The translations under genes and the position numbers were made by a program. A stretch of DNA of 53,849 nt from positions 1 to 53,849 of the forward strand of contig NZ_JAAKZW010000022.1 of the NCBI RefSeq assembly GCF_011044995.1. Direction: 5' to 3'. The notes below the pieces were generated by a model that was not told the DNA's origin, did no database searches, and saw only the letters and a list, made by a program, of their open reading frames with translations. This DNA is from Streptomyces mesophilus (GTDB lineage Bacteria > Actinomycetota > Actinomycetes > Streptomycetales > Streptomycetaceae). This document shows positions 17,090-25,667 of the stretch, one piece after another (position 1 is the stretch's first letter; every line of letters starts with the position of its first letter).

Positions 17090-18398
17090 CCCGCCCGCTC
17101 TCGTGACCTGCGGTTACGGCGGCCGGTTCGGGGCCGGCCGCCTGCACCGTGGACGCGGGCGTCAGCACCTTCAACCGCCGCTCACTGCCCCGCATTTGTA
17201 CGGCTGACAGCCCGGCCAGCACCCCGCCGAGCGCCAGCCAGCCGAGCGGGCCCGCCGCCATCACCGCACCGGTGATGAGCGGTGGGCCCGCGGACTTCTG
17301 CACGGACTGGGACATGCCCGCGACGCCCAGGTAGGCGGCGCGTTCCGGCACGGGGGCGAGGGAGACGGCCAGTTCCCAGGAGCTGACGGAACGCAGCAGT
17401 TCCGCGACGGTCACCACGACCGCCGTGGCCACGAGCAGCACTCCCGCCCACAGCGCCGGGGCCCGGTCGGACAGCGCGAGCAGTCCGCATCCCGCCGCGA
17501 CCGCGACGCCGTAACCGCGCAGGGCCCGCACCGCACCCTCGGGCCCGTCGAAGCGTGTGGAGAAGGGGAGTTGAAGCAGCACCACCATCACCGTGTTGAC
17601 CACGAGGAACACCGGCACCAGGAGATGCGGCGCGTCCGTGCAGGTCACCAGCCACAGCGGCAGACCCACCATCAGGATCGTGTCGTCGAGGTTCAACGGG
17701 ATGTCGAGCAAGGCGAACCGCAGATAGCCGCGGTCCCGCCAAGGACCTCGCCCCGCAGGCGAACCCCCGTGCCCGGCAGCCGACTTGGCGAGCCCGGCCG
17801 GCGTGCGGAGCCGGGTGCACCGTACGAGCAGCGCGGCCACCAGGAACGACAGCGCGTTGGCCAGGATCAGCGCCCGGTACGCACCGAACGCGAGCCCGAC
17901 CGCCGCGATCCCGGCACCGAGCGCGTATCCGGCGTTCGCGACCGTACGGAACAGCGCCTGGTACGTGCCCCGCCGCTCCCCCGCCACCTCGGTCGCGAAC
18001 ACCATCTCCAGGGTCTTCGCGGCCCGGTCACCGGCGAAGCCGGCCGCCACCACGGGCAGCAGCGCGGCGAAGCTGTCCAGGGCGAGGAGCAGCCCGACGG
18101 TTCCGATCCGCAGCAGATGGCAGGCGATCAGCAGCGAGCGTACGGGGAAGGTCATCGCGAGCCGCCCGGCGAGCGGCGACCCGACGATCCCCGCCACGCC
18201 GGCCACCCCGAGCAACAGCCCGACCCGGGCGGCATCGAGCCCGGTGACCACGGTGAAGTAGAGCACCGACGAGGCGGCCCACACCCCGGTCCCCGTACGG
18301 TCCACGAACTGCCCGAACAACATCAGCCGCGCATCCCGCCCACCGGGCGGCCGCCTCAACTGCCCGACCAGCCCGGTGCCGTTGCCCGTACGCCGCAC
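17067..18398 (-). CDS. MFS transporter
   Basis: Major facilitator of 443 aa with about 12 hydrophobic helices and the loop 2-3 region SPLAGRLAMTFPVRS. Resembles drug/macrolide efflux MFS proteins, but substrate is unknown. The GTG 18398 is preceded by GGGGGAG at a short spacing; no better start is seen. Upstream are two related palindromes (18414-18427 and 18454-18467), typical operators for a MarR-type repressor. Its 3' end overlaps the convergent phosphatase gene by 23 nt. Confidence 0.87.
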   Translation of the reverse strand: MRRTGNGTGLVGQLRRPPGGRDARLMLFGQFVDRTGTGVWAASSVLYFTVVTGLDAARVGLLLGVAGVAGIVGSPLAGRLAMTFPVRSLLIACHLLRIGTVGLLLALDSFAALLPVVAAGFAGDRAAKTLEMVFATEVAGERRGTYQALFRTVANAGYALGAGIAAVGLAFGAYRALILANALSFLVAALLVRCTRLRTPAGLAKSAAGHGGSPAGRGPWRDRGYLRFALLDIPLNLDDTILMVGLPLWLVTCTDAPHLLVPVFLVVNTVMVVLLQLPFSTRFDGPEGAVRALRGYGVAVAAGCGLLALSDRAPALWAGVLLVATAVVVTVAELLRSVSSWELAVSLAPVPERAAYLGVAGMSQSVQKSAGPPLITGAVMAAGPLGWLALGGVLAGLSAVQMRGSERRLKVLTPASTVQAAGPEPAAVTAGHESGRVSPPAAP

Positions 18399-18413
18399 AT
18401 CTCCCCCGATTTA

Positions 18414-18427
18414 TCTCGACATCAAGA
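18414..18427. promoter_or_regulatory. MarR-like operator A
   Basis: TCTCGACATCAAGA, two bases different from the perfect palindrome 40 bp upstream at 18454-18467. It lies 16 nt before the MFS start codon. Confidence 0.6.
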
Positions 18428-18453
18428 CACCGCGGCAGTCTCACACCGAGGAA

Positions 18454-18467
18454 TCTTGACGTCAAGA
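18454..18467. promoter_or_regulatory. MarR-like operator B
   Basis: Perfect 14-bp palindrome TCTTGACGTCAAGA, of the form often bound by MarR-family repressors, in the 83-nt gap between the MMPL and MFS genes. No MarR gene is in the window. Confidence 0.65.
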
Positions 18468-18481
18468 GAGTTTGGTGGGGG

Positions 18482-20683
18482 TCACACCTCGGCCGGAGCG
18501 GGTGCGCGGGGCCGCTCCGGCTCCGGACGGGACTCCGTGAGGCCGAAGCGGACGTGCGCGGCCCGCATCCACGCCGGCCCCCACCAGTTCGCCCGCCCCG
18601 CGAGCCGCATGAACACCGGCACGAGCACCACCCGGATCAGGGTCGCGTCGACCAGGATCACCACCACCATGCCGATCGCCAGCATCTTGAGGAAGACGAC
18701 CCCCGACGAGGCGTACGTCGCGAAGGACGCAGCCAGAATCACCGCCGCCGAGGTGATCAGCGGACCGCTGCGCTCCAGGCCGAGCGCGACCGCCGCGGTG
18801 GTGTCGCCGGTCCGGTCGTACTCCTCCTTGATACGGGAGAGCAGGAACACCTCGTAGTCCATGGACAGCCCGAACGCCGTGCAGAACATCAGGATCGGGA
18901 TGGACGGTTCGATACTGCCGGTGGCCGTGAAGCCGAGCAGGCCGGACAGATGGCCGTCCTGGAAGATCCACACCAGCGTGCCGAACATCACCGCCAGGCT
19001 CAGGGCGTTGAGCACCATCGCCTTCGCGGGCAGCAGCACACTGCCGGTCATCAGGAAGAGGATGAGGAAGGTCACGGCGAGGATCAGGCCGAGCACCAGC
19101 GGCAGCCGGTCGGTCAATTCGGTGCGGAAGTCGGCCAGTTCGGCCGGATAGCCGGCGAGGCGCGCCTCGGCGCCGGCCGTCGAGCGGATGTCGGCGAGCA
19201 CACGGTCGACCTCCCCTTCGAGACCCTCGTGCGTGGCGACGACCGAGTACCAGGTGCCCTGCCCTCCCTCGAAGCGATCCGACCAGGCGCCCGGTGCACG
19301 GATCTTGCGGCCTTCGGCGTACGAACCGGTGAGCGCGTCGACCTGGCGCACTTCGGGGATGCGGGAGAGCGCGAGCGCGCGCTCCTCGATCGCCGCCGGT
19401 GCGGCACCCGGGTCGAGCACTTGGATCGCGTCCATCTCCTCGGCGGCGAAGTTGTCCCGGATGTCCTGCTGCACGACCCGGCTCGAAGTCGACGAGGGCA
19501 GCACCCGCTCGTCGGGGGTGCCGAAGGTCAGGCCGAGCGCGGGCGCGGAGATCGTCAGCAGCACGGCGAGCGCCGAAACCCCGTACAGGACAGGGCGCTT
19601 CATCATCCGCAGCGCCGTACGCCGCCACCACCCGCCGGCCCGGGGAGCCTTGCGCCGGGCGATCCGGTGGCCGAGACGGGCGAGTGCGGCGGGCAGGATC
19701 ACCAGGGCGGCGAACACCGAGGTCAGCACGGTGCCGATGCCCGCGTACGCGAAGGAGCGCAGGAACGGGAACGGGAAGAGCAGCAGGCAGGCCAGGGACA
19801 CGACCACGGTCAGACCGCTGAAGGCGACGGTACGCCCGGCCCGCGCCACCGACTCCCTTACGGCATCGGGCACTTCGGCGCCGGACGCCAGCGCCTCACG
19901 GAAGCGGTTGATGACGAACAGGCTGTAGTCGACCCCGAGTCCGATGCCCATGACGAGCGTGAGGTTGGCCGCGAAGGTCGAGACGTCGGTGAAGAGGGTG
20001 ACGATACGGAGCAGCGCCAGCGTTCCGATGACCGAGAACAGCCCCATGCCGAGGGTGAGCGCGGCCGCCGAGAAGCGGCGGTAGAGGGCGAAGAGCAGCA
20101 GGAGCACCAGCGGGATCACGATCAGCTCGGCCCGCAGGAAGTCCGCACGGGCCTGCTCGGCGGCCTGGCGGAACACCTCGTCGCCGCCACCGACCCGGAC
20201 CTCGACCAGCTCGCCGTCCCGGGTGAACTCCGGTGAGAACTCCGCCAGTTCCGCCCGCGCCTCGGTGACCGTGCCCGCCATCCTGGCGATCACCAGCGCC
20301 TGACGGGCGTCCTCGGCGCGCATCACGGGCGAGTCGCCACGGCTCCAGTACGAGGCGGTCTCGGCCACCCCGTCCTGCGCGGCCAGCTCCTTCTCCAGCT
20401 CCCGCCCGGCCTCGGCGACCGCGGGTGTGTCGACGGTGCCTTCCTTGGCGGTGACCATCAGGAGCACCGACGGCGTGCCCGTGCCGAACTCCTTCTCCAG
20501 GACCGCCCGCGTCCGCACCGACTCCGAACCGGGGCTCTCGAAGCGGCTGAGGACCAGCTTGTCCATGGTCCCGGCGGCGAGGACGAGGGCGAGCAGGGTG
20601 AGGACGACGCTCGCCCACAGCGCGCGGCGCGGACGGCGGGCGAGGGCGGACCCCAGGCGGGCGAGGGGATCGCGAGGTTGCAC
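18482..20683 (-). CDS. MMPL-family (RND superfamily) transporter
   Basis: RND-type membrane protein of 733 aa with the doubled MMPL layout: helix 1, a large extracytoplasmic loop, five or six helices, then the same again. The proton-relay-like motifs are GIGLGVDYSLFVINRFRE in repeat 1 and AFGLSMDYEVFLLSRIKEEYD in repeat 2. Such proteins export lipids, polyketides or siderophores. GTG 20683 is chosen because AGGAG lies 7 nt upstream; the longer frame to 20788 is Pro/Arg-rich. It is divergent from a SARP gene with repeats in the shared 186-nt promoter region, and sits in the block that splits the steroid cluster. Confidence 0.92.
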   Translation of the reverse strand: MQPRDPLARLGSALARRPRRALWASVVLTLLALVLAAGTMDKLVLSRFESPGSESVRTRAVLEKEFGTGTPSVLLMVTAKEGTVDTPAVAEAGRELEKELAAQDGVAETASYWSRGDSPVMRAEDARQALVIARMAGTVTEARAELAEFSPEFTRDGELVEVRVGGGDEVFRQAAEQARADFLRAELIVIPLVLLLLFALYRRFSAAALTLGMGLFSVIGTLALLRIVTLFTDVSTFAANLTLVMGIGLGVDYSLFVINRFREALASGAEVPDAVRESVARAGRTVAFSGLTVVVSLACLLLFPFPFLRSFAYAGIGTVLTSVFAALVILPAALARLGHRIARRKAPRAGGWWRRTALRMMKRPVLYGVSALAVLLTISAPALGLTFGTPDERVLPSSTSSRVVQQDIRDNFAAEEMDAIQVLDPGAAPAAIEERALALSRIPEVRQVDALTGSYAEGRKIRAPGAWSDRFEGGQGTWYSVVATHEGLEGEVDRVLADIRSTAGAEARLAGYPAELADFRTELTDRLPLVLGLILAVTFLILFLMTGSVLLPAKAMVLNALSLAVMFGTLVWIFQDGHLSGLLGFTATGSIEPSIPILMFCTAFGLSMDYEVFLLSRIKEEYDRTGDTTAAVALGLERSGPLITSAAVILAASFATYASSGVVFLKMLAIGMVVVILVDATLIRVVLVPVFMRLAGRANWWGPAWMRAAHVRFGLTESRPEPERPRAPAPAEV

Positions 20684-20751
20684 GGCAGGTCTCCTGTACG
20701 GGAGCGGGCCCCGTGGGTACGGGAACGGTCGGCCCACCTTCGTCCGTATCG

Positions 20752-20782
20752 CTTCCAGGACCGCTGGAAGATCCACTGGAAG
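20752..20782. promoter_or_regulatory. Heptamer repeats, possible SARP or other operator
   Basis: CTTCCAG (20752) and CTGGAAG (20764) form a perfect inverted repeat with a 5-nt spacer; a third CTGGAAG (20776) repeats directly with a 12-nt period. SARP regulators usually bind direct heptamer repeats near promoters. The site lies in the MMPL-SARP divergent region. Confidence 0.55.
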
Positions 20783-20869
20783 GAGCACGGGAGATCCGGG
20801 AACTGATCGGCGCCTGCCGGGAGTTGAGACTCAGAGACCGGAGACACCCGGCGGCGACCAGGGGGAGCG

Positions 20870-21721
20870 ATGTCCGGAGTCCTGCTGCGCGAACGACAGG
20901 GCGGCCACGACTGCCGCGAGCACCCCGAGCGCTCCTCGGTCACGCTGCTCGGCCCCTTCACCGTGCACCGGGGCGGTGTGAAGGCCGCCCTGGGCCCGCC
21001 GAAGCAGCAGGCGCTGCTCGCGGTCCTGCTGCTTCAGCCCGGACGCACCTTGGGGCTGCGGCAGTTGACCGACGCACTGTGGGGCGAGCGGCCGCCCGCG
21101 CACACCAAGAATCTGCTGCAGAAGTATCTGTCGGGCCTGCGTCCCGCGCTCGCGGATCACGGGATGACGGTGGAGTGGACCGGGGCCGGATACCGCCTCG
21201 ACCCGGGCGGGGCCTGCGTGGACCTGTACGCCTACGACCGGCTGACGGCGGCCGCCCGGACGGCGCTGGCCGCGGGCGAACCGGCCGGGGCGGCGCGGCT
21301 GCTCGACCAGGCACGGGCCCTCAAGACGGGCCCGCTGGCGGAGGGTCTGGACGCACCGCTCCTGGACCGGGAGCGGACGTTCACCCGGGCACGGCTGCTC
21401 GTCGACTTCGAACTGCGCGCCGAGATCGAGCTCGACCTGGGGCGGCACCGCGAGGCGATCCCGTACTTGGAGTGCCTGGTGCACAGCCATGAGCTGCACG
21501 AACGTTTCGTATGGCTGCTGATGCTCGCGCTCCACCGGGCAGGCCGTGACGGCGAGGCCCTGGCCGCCTACCGGACGCATCAGCGCCGGGTCGCGGCGGA
21601 GCTGGGCGCCGAGCCGGGCCGGGCGCTGCGGGACCTGGAGCTCGCGGTGCTGCGCCAGGATCCCGCGCTGGGGTCCGTCTCGGCCCTGGCGCCCGCTTCG
21701 AGGCCGAGGTCAGTCGCCTAG
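20870..21721 (+). CDS. SARP-family (BTAD) transcriptional regulator
   Basis: Regulator of 283 aa, the usual length of a small SARP. N-terminal OmpR-like winged helix (LLGPFTVHRGG, LGPPKQQALLAVLLLQPGRTLGLRQLTDALWGERPP) is followed by the bacterial transcriptional activation domain (VDLYAYDRLTAAARTALAAGEPAGAARLL, ELHERFVWLLMLALHRAGRDGEALAAYRTHQRRVAAELGAEPG). Small SARPs activate secondary-metabolite genes, but no biosynthetic cluster is near; the divergent MMPL exporter is the likeliest target. ATG 20870 has GGGGGAG close upstream. Its stop lies within a 21-nt tandem duplication. Confidence 0.93.
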   Translation: MSGVLLRERQGGHDCREHPERSSVTLLGPFTVHRGGVKAALGPPKQQALLAVLLLQPGRTLGLRQLTDALWGERPPAHTKNLLQKYLSGLRPALADHGMTVEWTGAGYRLDPGGACVDLYAYDRLTAAARTALAAGEPAGAARLLDQARALKTGPLAEGLDAPLLDRERTFTRARLLVDFELRAEIELDLGRHREAIPYLECLVHSHELHERFVWLLMLALHRAGRDGEALAAYRTHQRRVAAELGAEPGRALRDLELAVLRQDPALGSVSALAPASRPRSVA

Positions 21722-21739
21722 AGGCCGAGGTCCGTCGCC
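21700..21739. repeat. Tandem duplication over the SARP stop codon
   Basis: Copies at 21700-21718 and 21721-21739 match at 18 of 19 positions with a 21-nt period. The SARP stop TAG (21719-21721) follows copy 1; copy 2 has CAG there. Confidence 0.75.
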
Positions 21740-21748
21740 CAGCGAGCG

Positions 21749-21770
21749 GGCGGGCCCCGGAGGACCCGCC
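21749..21770. terminator. Hairpin between SARP and fadA6
   Basis: GGCGGGCCC pairs with GGACCCGCC (one mismatch) around a 4-nt loop, between two convergent genes ending at 21721 and 21783. Confidence 0.55.
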
Positions 21771-21782
21771 GTTCGTCCGTCG

Positions 21783-22940
<1,158 letters not shown>

Positions 22941-22960
22941 GACACAACTCCCTCAACAGG

Positions 22961-23575
22961 TCAGATACGTACGGCGATTCCGTCCAGGACCATCGACAGG
23001 TACTGCCGGGCGATCTCCTCCGGGCTGTGCTGCCCGCCCGGCCGGTACCAGGACGCGGCCACCCATACGGTGTCGCGCACGAAGCGGTACGTGAGCCGGA
23101 TGTCCAGGTCGGAGCGGAAGACCTGGGCGGCGACCCCGCGCTCCAGCGTGCCCAGCCACGCCTTCTCGAACTTCTGCTGCGACTCGACGAGATACGCGAA
23201 GCGCTCCTGCTGGGCGAGGTGCCGCGACTCCTTCTGGTAGATCGCGACGGCCGCGCGGTGCCGGTCGATCTCGCGGAAGGACTCGGTGACGAGGGCCTCG
23301 ATGGTCTCGCGCGGGCCGAGCCCGGCGGCGAGCACCTCGTCGTAGCCCTGCCAGAGTTCGTCGAGGAAGGAGGAGAGGATCTCGTCGAGGATCCCCTCCT
23401 TCGAATCGAAGTGGTAGTAGAGGCTGCCCGCCAGCATGCCCGCCTCGTCGGCGATCTTGCGGACGGTCGTGGCGTTGTAGCCCTGCGCGGCGAACACCTC
23501 CGCGGCGACGCCAAGGAGTTCACCGCGGCGGGCGGGCGAGGGGGTCACGTTCTTGCTGTCGTTCTGCTTCGGCAC
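22961..23575 (-). CDS. kstR2: TetR-family repressor KstR2
   Basis: TetR regulator of 204 aa. The HTH is in RRGELLGVAAEVFAAQGYNATTVRKIADEAGMLAGSLYYHFDSKEGIL. The ligand domain keeps stretches I recall from mycobacterial KstR2 (LVTESFREID, AVAIYQKESRHL, YRFVRDTVWVAASWYRPGG, QYLSMVLDGIA). KstR2 represses HIP catabolism genes and is released by HIP-CoA. It sits between ipdF and fadA6 in one operon (18- and 20-nt gaps), so it would be autoregulated through the operator at 24433-24450. The start is a GTG; no strong ribosome site is visible. Confidence 0.93.
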   Translation of the reverse strand: MPKQNDSKNVTPSPARRGELLGVAAEVFAAQGYNATTVRKIADEAGMLAGSLYYHFDSKEGILDEILSSFLDELWQGYDEVLAAGLGPRETIEALVTESFREIDRHRAAVAIYQKESRHLAQQERFAYLVESQQKFEKAWLGTLERGVAAQVFRSDLDIRLTYRFVRDTVWVAASWYRPGGQHSPEEIARQYLSMVLDGIAVRI

Positions 23576-23593
23576 GCGTTCATTGTCCCGCCC

Positions 23594-24418
23594 CTATGCG
23601 TGCTGGCTGCTGACGGATACGACCTCGCCCGTCATGTACGAGGAGTAGGGCCCGGCCAGGAACACGATCACGTTGGCCACCTCCCACGGCTCGGCGTACC
23701 GCCCGAAGGCCTCGCGGGCCGTCAGCTCCTCGAGGAGCTCCGGCGTCGTGACCTTCACCAGGTGCGGATGCATGGCGAGGCTGGGCGAGACGGCGTTGAC
23801 CCGCACCCCGTACTCGGCGGCCTCGATCGCGGCGGTCCGGGTGAGCGCCATGACGCCGGCCTTCGCGGCCGCGTAGTGCGCCTGTCCGGCCTGGGCGCGC
23901 CAGCCGATGACGGAGGCGTTGTTGACGATCACTCCGCCGGAGCCGGACTCCTTGAAGTGGCGCAGGGCCGCGCGTACGCAGCGGAAGGTGCCGTTGAGCG
24001 TGACGTCGAGGACGCGTGACCACTGCTCGTCCGTCATGTCGACGATCGCCGAAGTCCCGCCGAGTCCGGCGTTGTTGACGACCAGATCGAGCCCGCCGTG
24101 GCGTTCGGCGGCGTACGAGAACAGCGTCCGCACCTGGTCCTCGTCCGTCACATTGCACGGCACCGAGGCCACGCGGTCCGCCCCGAACTCCTTGGCCAGT
24201 TCGGCCTCGGACTCGGCGAGGCGGCGCTCGTGCGCGTCGCTGATGACGACGGACGCGCCCTCCTCCAGGAAGCGTCGGGCGGTCGCGCCCCCGATCCCCG
24301 CACCGGCCGCCGCGGTGATCACGGCGGTGCGTCCGTCGAGGAGCCCGTGGCCTTTCACGTACTGCGGCTTGTTGTCGGCCCCAAGCTTGTCGCCGGTCCC
24401 AGGCTTGTTGTCAGTCAC
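23594..24418 (-). CDS. ipdF: Short-chain dehydrogenase, IpdF-like
   Basis: SDR of 274 aa with cofactor motif TAVITAAAGAGIGGATARRFLEEGA, NNAG, and catalytic Ser (NNASVIG) and Tyr-Lys (HYAAAKAG). It matches the mycobacterial IpdF/Rv3559c position, next to kstR2 and divergent from fadE genes; IpdF is a hydroxy-HIP-CoA dehydrogenase/reductase. The first 19 residues hold a repeat (DNKPGTGDKLGADNKP) not expected in the fold. The GTG start has no SD sequence; TAGCCT on the coding strand lies about 7 nt upstream, so the mRNA may be leaderless. First gene of ipdF-kstR2-fadA6. Confidence 0.87.
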   Translation of the reverse strand: MTDNKPGTGDKLGADNKPQYVKGHGLLDGRTAVITAAAGAGIGGATARRFLEEGASVVISDAHERRLAESEAELAKEFGADRVASVPCNVTDEDQVRTLFSYAAERHGGLDLVVNNAGLGGTSAIVDMTDEQWSRVLDVTLNGTFRCVRAALRHFKESGSGGVIVNNASVIGWRAQAGQAHYAAAKAGVMALTRTAAIEAAEYGVRVNAVSPSLAMHPHLVKVTTPELLEELTAREAFGRYAEPWEVANVIVFLAGPYSSYMTGEVVSVSSQHA

Positions 24419-24432
24419 AGCAGGAGGCTAAC

Positions 24433-24450
24433 CTACCAAACACTTGTTAG
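24433..24450. promoter_or_regulatory. Predicted KstR2 operator 2
   Basis: CTACCAAACACTTGTTAG; on the other strand it reads CTAACAAGTGTTTGGTAG, 16 of 18 identical to the site at 12660. The core AACAAGTGTTTGGT matches 9 of 10 defined KstR2 consensus positions. It lies between ipdF-kstR2-fadA6 and the divergent fadE pair. Confidence 0.8.
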
Positions 24451-24470
24451 GGAAGGGAGTTGGGCGGCCC

Positions 24471-25667
24471 GTGGACCTGGACGAATCACCCGAAGAGCAG
24501 GCGTTCCGTCAGGAGGCGAGGGAGTGGCTGCGCGCGAACGTCCCCTCGCAGCCGCTCATTTCGCTGGAGACGGAAGAGGGCTTCGCCCAACACCGCACGT
24601 GGGAGCGGCGGTTGTCCGAGGACCGCTGGTCGGTGGTGTCCTGGCCCGAGGAGTACGGGGGCCGCGGCGTGGACATCTTCCAGTGGCTGATCTTCGAGGA
24701 GGAGTACTACGCGGCCGGCGGACCCGCCCGGGTCTCGCAGAACGGCATCAACCTCCTCGCCCCCACGCTCCTCGACCACGGCACCCCGGAGCAGAAGCAG
24801 CGCATCCTGCCGTCGATGGCGAGCGGTGCGGTGATCTGGGCGCAGGCCTGGTCGGAACCGGAGGCGGGCAGCGATCTCGCCTCACTGAAGTCACGGGCCG
24901 TACGGACCGACGGGGGCTGGCTGCTCAGCGGCCAGAAGACCTGGTCGTCGCGGGCGGCGTTCGCGGACCGGGCCTTCGGCATCTTCCGCACGGATCCTGA
25001 CGCGGACCGGCCCCATCGCGGCCTGACCTACCTGATGTTCGATCTGCGGGCCCCCGGCGTGACCGTCCGCCCGATCGGCCGCCTTGACGGCAAACCGGCG
25101 TTCGCGGAGCTCTTCCTGGACGAGGTCTTCGTACCGGACGAGGACGTGATCGGCGAAGTCGGCCAGGGCTGGCGTATCGCCATGTCGACCACGGGCAACG
25201 AACGCGGGCTCACGCTGCGCTCCCCCGGCCGTTTCATGGCGGCGGCGGACCGTCTCGTCGACCTGTGGCGCGAGCAGGGGAACCCCGCCGACACGGCCGC
25301 CAGGGACCGCGTGGCGGACGCGGTGGTCGGCGCCCGCGCGTACCAGCTGTTCACGGCGGCCAACGCGTCCCGCTTCGCCGCCGGCGGTGGGGGCACCCCC
25401 GCTCGAGCGGAGTCGAGAGTGGGGGACATCGGCGCGGAGTCCTCCCTGAACAAGGTCTTCTGGTCCCAGTACGACATCGCGCTGCACGAGACCGCCCTCG
25501 ATCTCCTGGGCGCGGACGGCGAGTTGGAGTCCCACGACGGCCCGTACGACTGGGCGGAGGGCTATGTCTTCTCGCTCGCGGGCCCGATCTACGCGGGCAC
25601 CAACGAGATCCAGCGCGACATCATCGCCGAGCGGCTGCTCGGCCTGCCGAAGGGACGGCGCACATGA
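24471..25667 (+). CDS. Acyl-CoA dehydrogenase of HIP catabolism (FadE30/FadE31-like)
   Basis: FAD-dependent acyl-CoA dehydrogenase of 398 aa. Features: WPEEYGGRGVDIFQWLIFEEEYYAAG, flavin region QAWSEPEAGSDLASLKSRAV, and the C-terminal AGPIYAGTNEIQRDIIAERLLGLP. The usual catalytic Glu site (Tyr-Glu-Gly-Thr) reads YAGT, as in alpha subunits of mycobacterial heterotetrameric steroid dehydrogenases. GTG 24471 is chosen; a TTG at 24444 would lie inside the operator. A 39- to 40-nt palindromic repeat at 25387 inserts about 13 residues (GGGTPARAESRVG) in frame. Its stop overlaps the next fadE as ATGA. Which FadE it matches cannot be settled by eye. Confidence 0.87.
   Translation: MDLDESPEEQAFRQEAREWLRANVPSQPLISLETEEGFAQHRTWERRLSEDRWSVVSWPEEYGGRGVDIFQWLIFEEEYYAAGGPARVSQNGINLLAPTLLDHGTPEQKQRILPSMASGAVIWAQAWSEPEAGSDLASLKSRAVRTDGGWLLSGQKTWSSRAAFADRAFGIFRTDPDADRPHRGLTYLMFDLRAPGVTVRPIGRLDGKPAFAELFLDEVFVPDEDVIGEVGQGWRIAMSTTGNERGLTLRSPGRFMAAADRLVDLWREQGNPADTAARDRVADAVVGARAYQLFTAANASRFAAGGGGTPARAESRVGDIGAESSLNKVFWSQYDIALHETALDLLGADGELESHDGPYDWAEGYVFSLAGPIYAGTNEIQRDIIAERLLGLPKGRRT
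25387..25427. repeat. Dispersed palindromic element inserted in the fadE gene
   Basis: GTGGGGGCACCCCCGCTCGA followed by GCGGAGTCGAGAGTGGGGGAC. It contains GGGGG-CA-CCCCC-like and CTCGA/TCGAG plus CCCCC/GGGGG arms. From memory it belongs to a G-rich palindromic repeat family common in Streptomyces intergenic regions. Here it is read through in frame. Confidence 0.7.

Noticed and set aside
20870..21721. SARP gene as marker of an antibiotic cluster
   Set aside because: No PKS, NRPS, terpene or other biosynthetic gene is within the window.
24421..24439. Possible iron box (AGGCTAACCTA) beside the KstR2 operator 2
   Set aside because: Only 11 of 19 positions fit and the match overlaps the much better KstR2 site.
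24444..24470. Earlier TTG start for the first fadE
   Set aside because: It falls inside the operator, uses a rare TTA codon next, and lacks a ribosome site.
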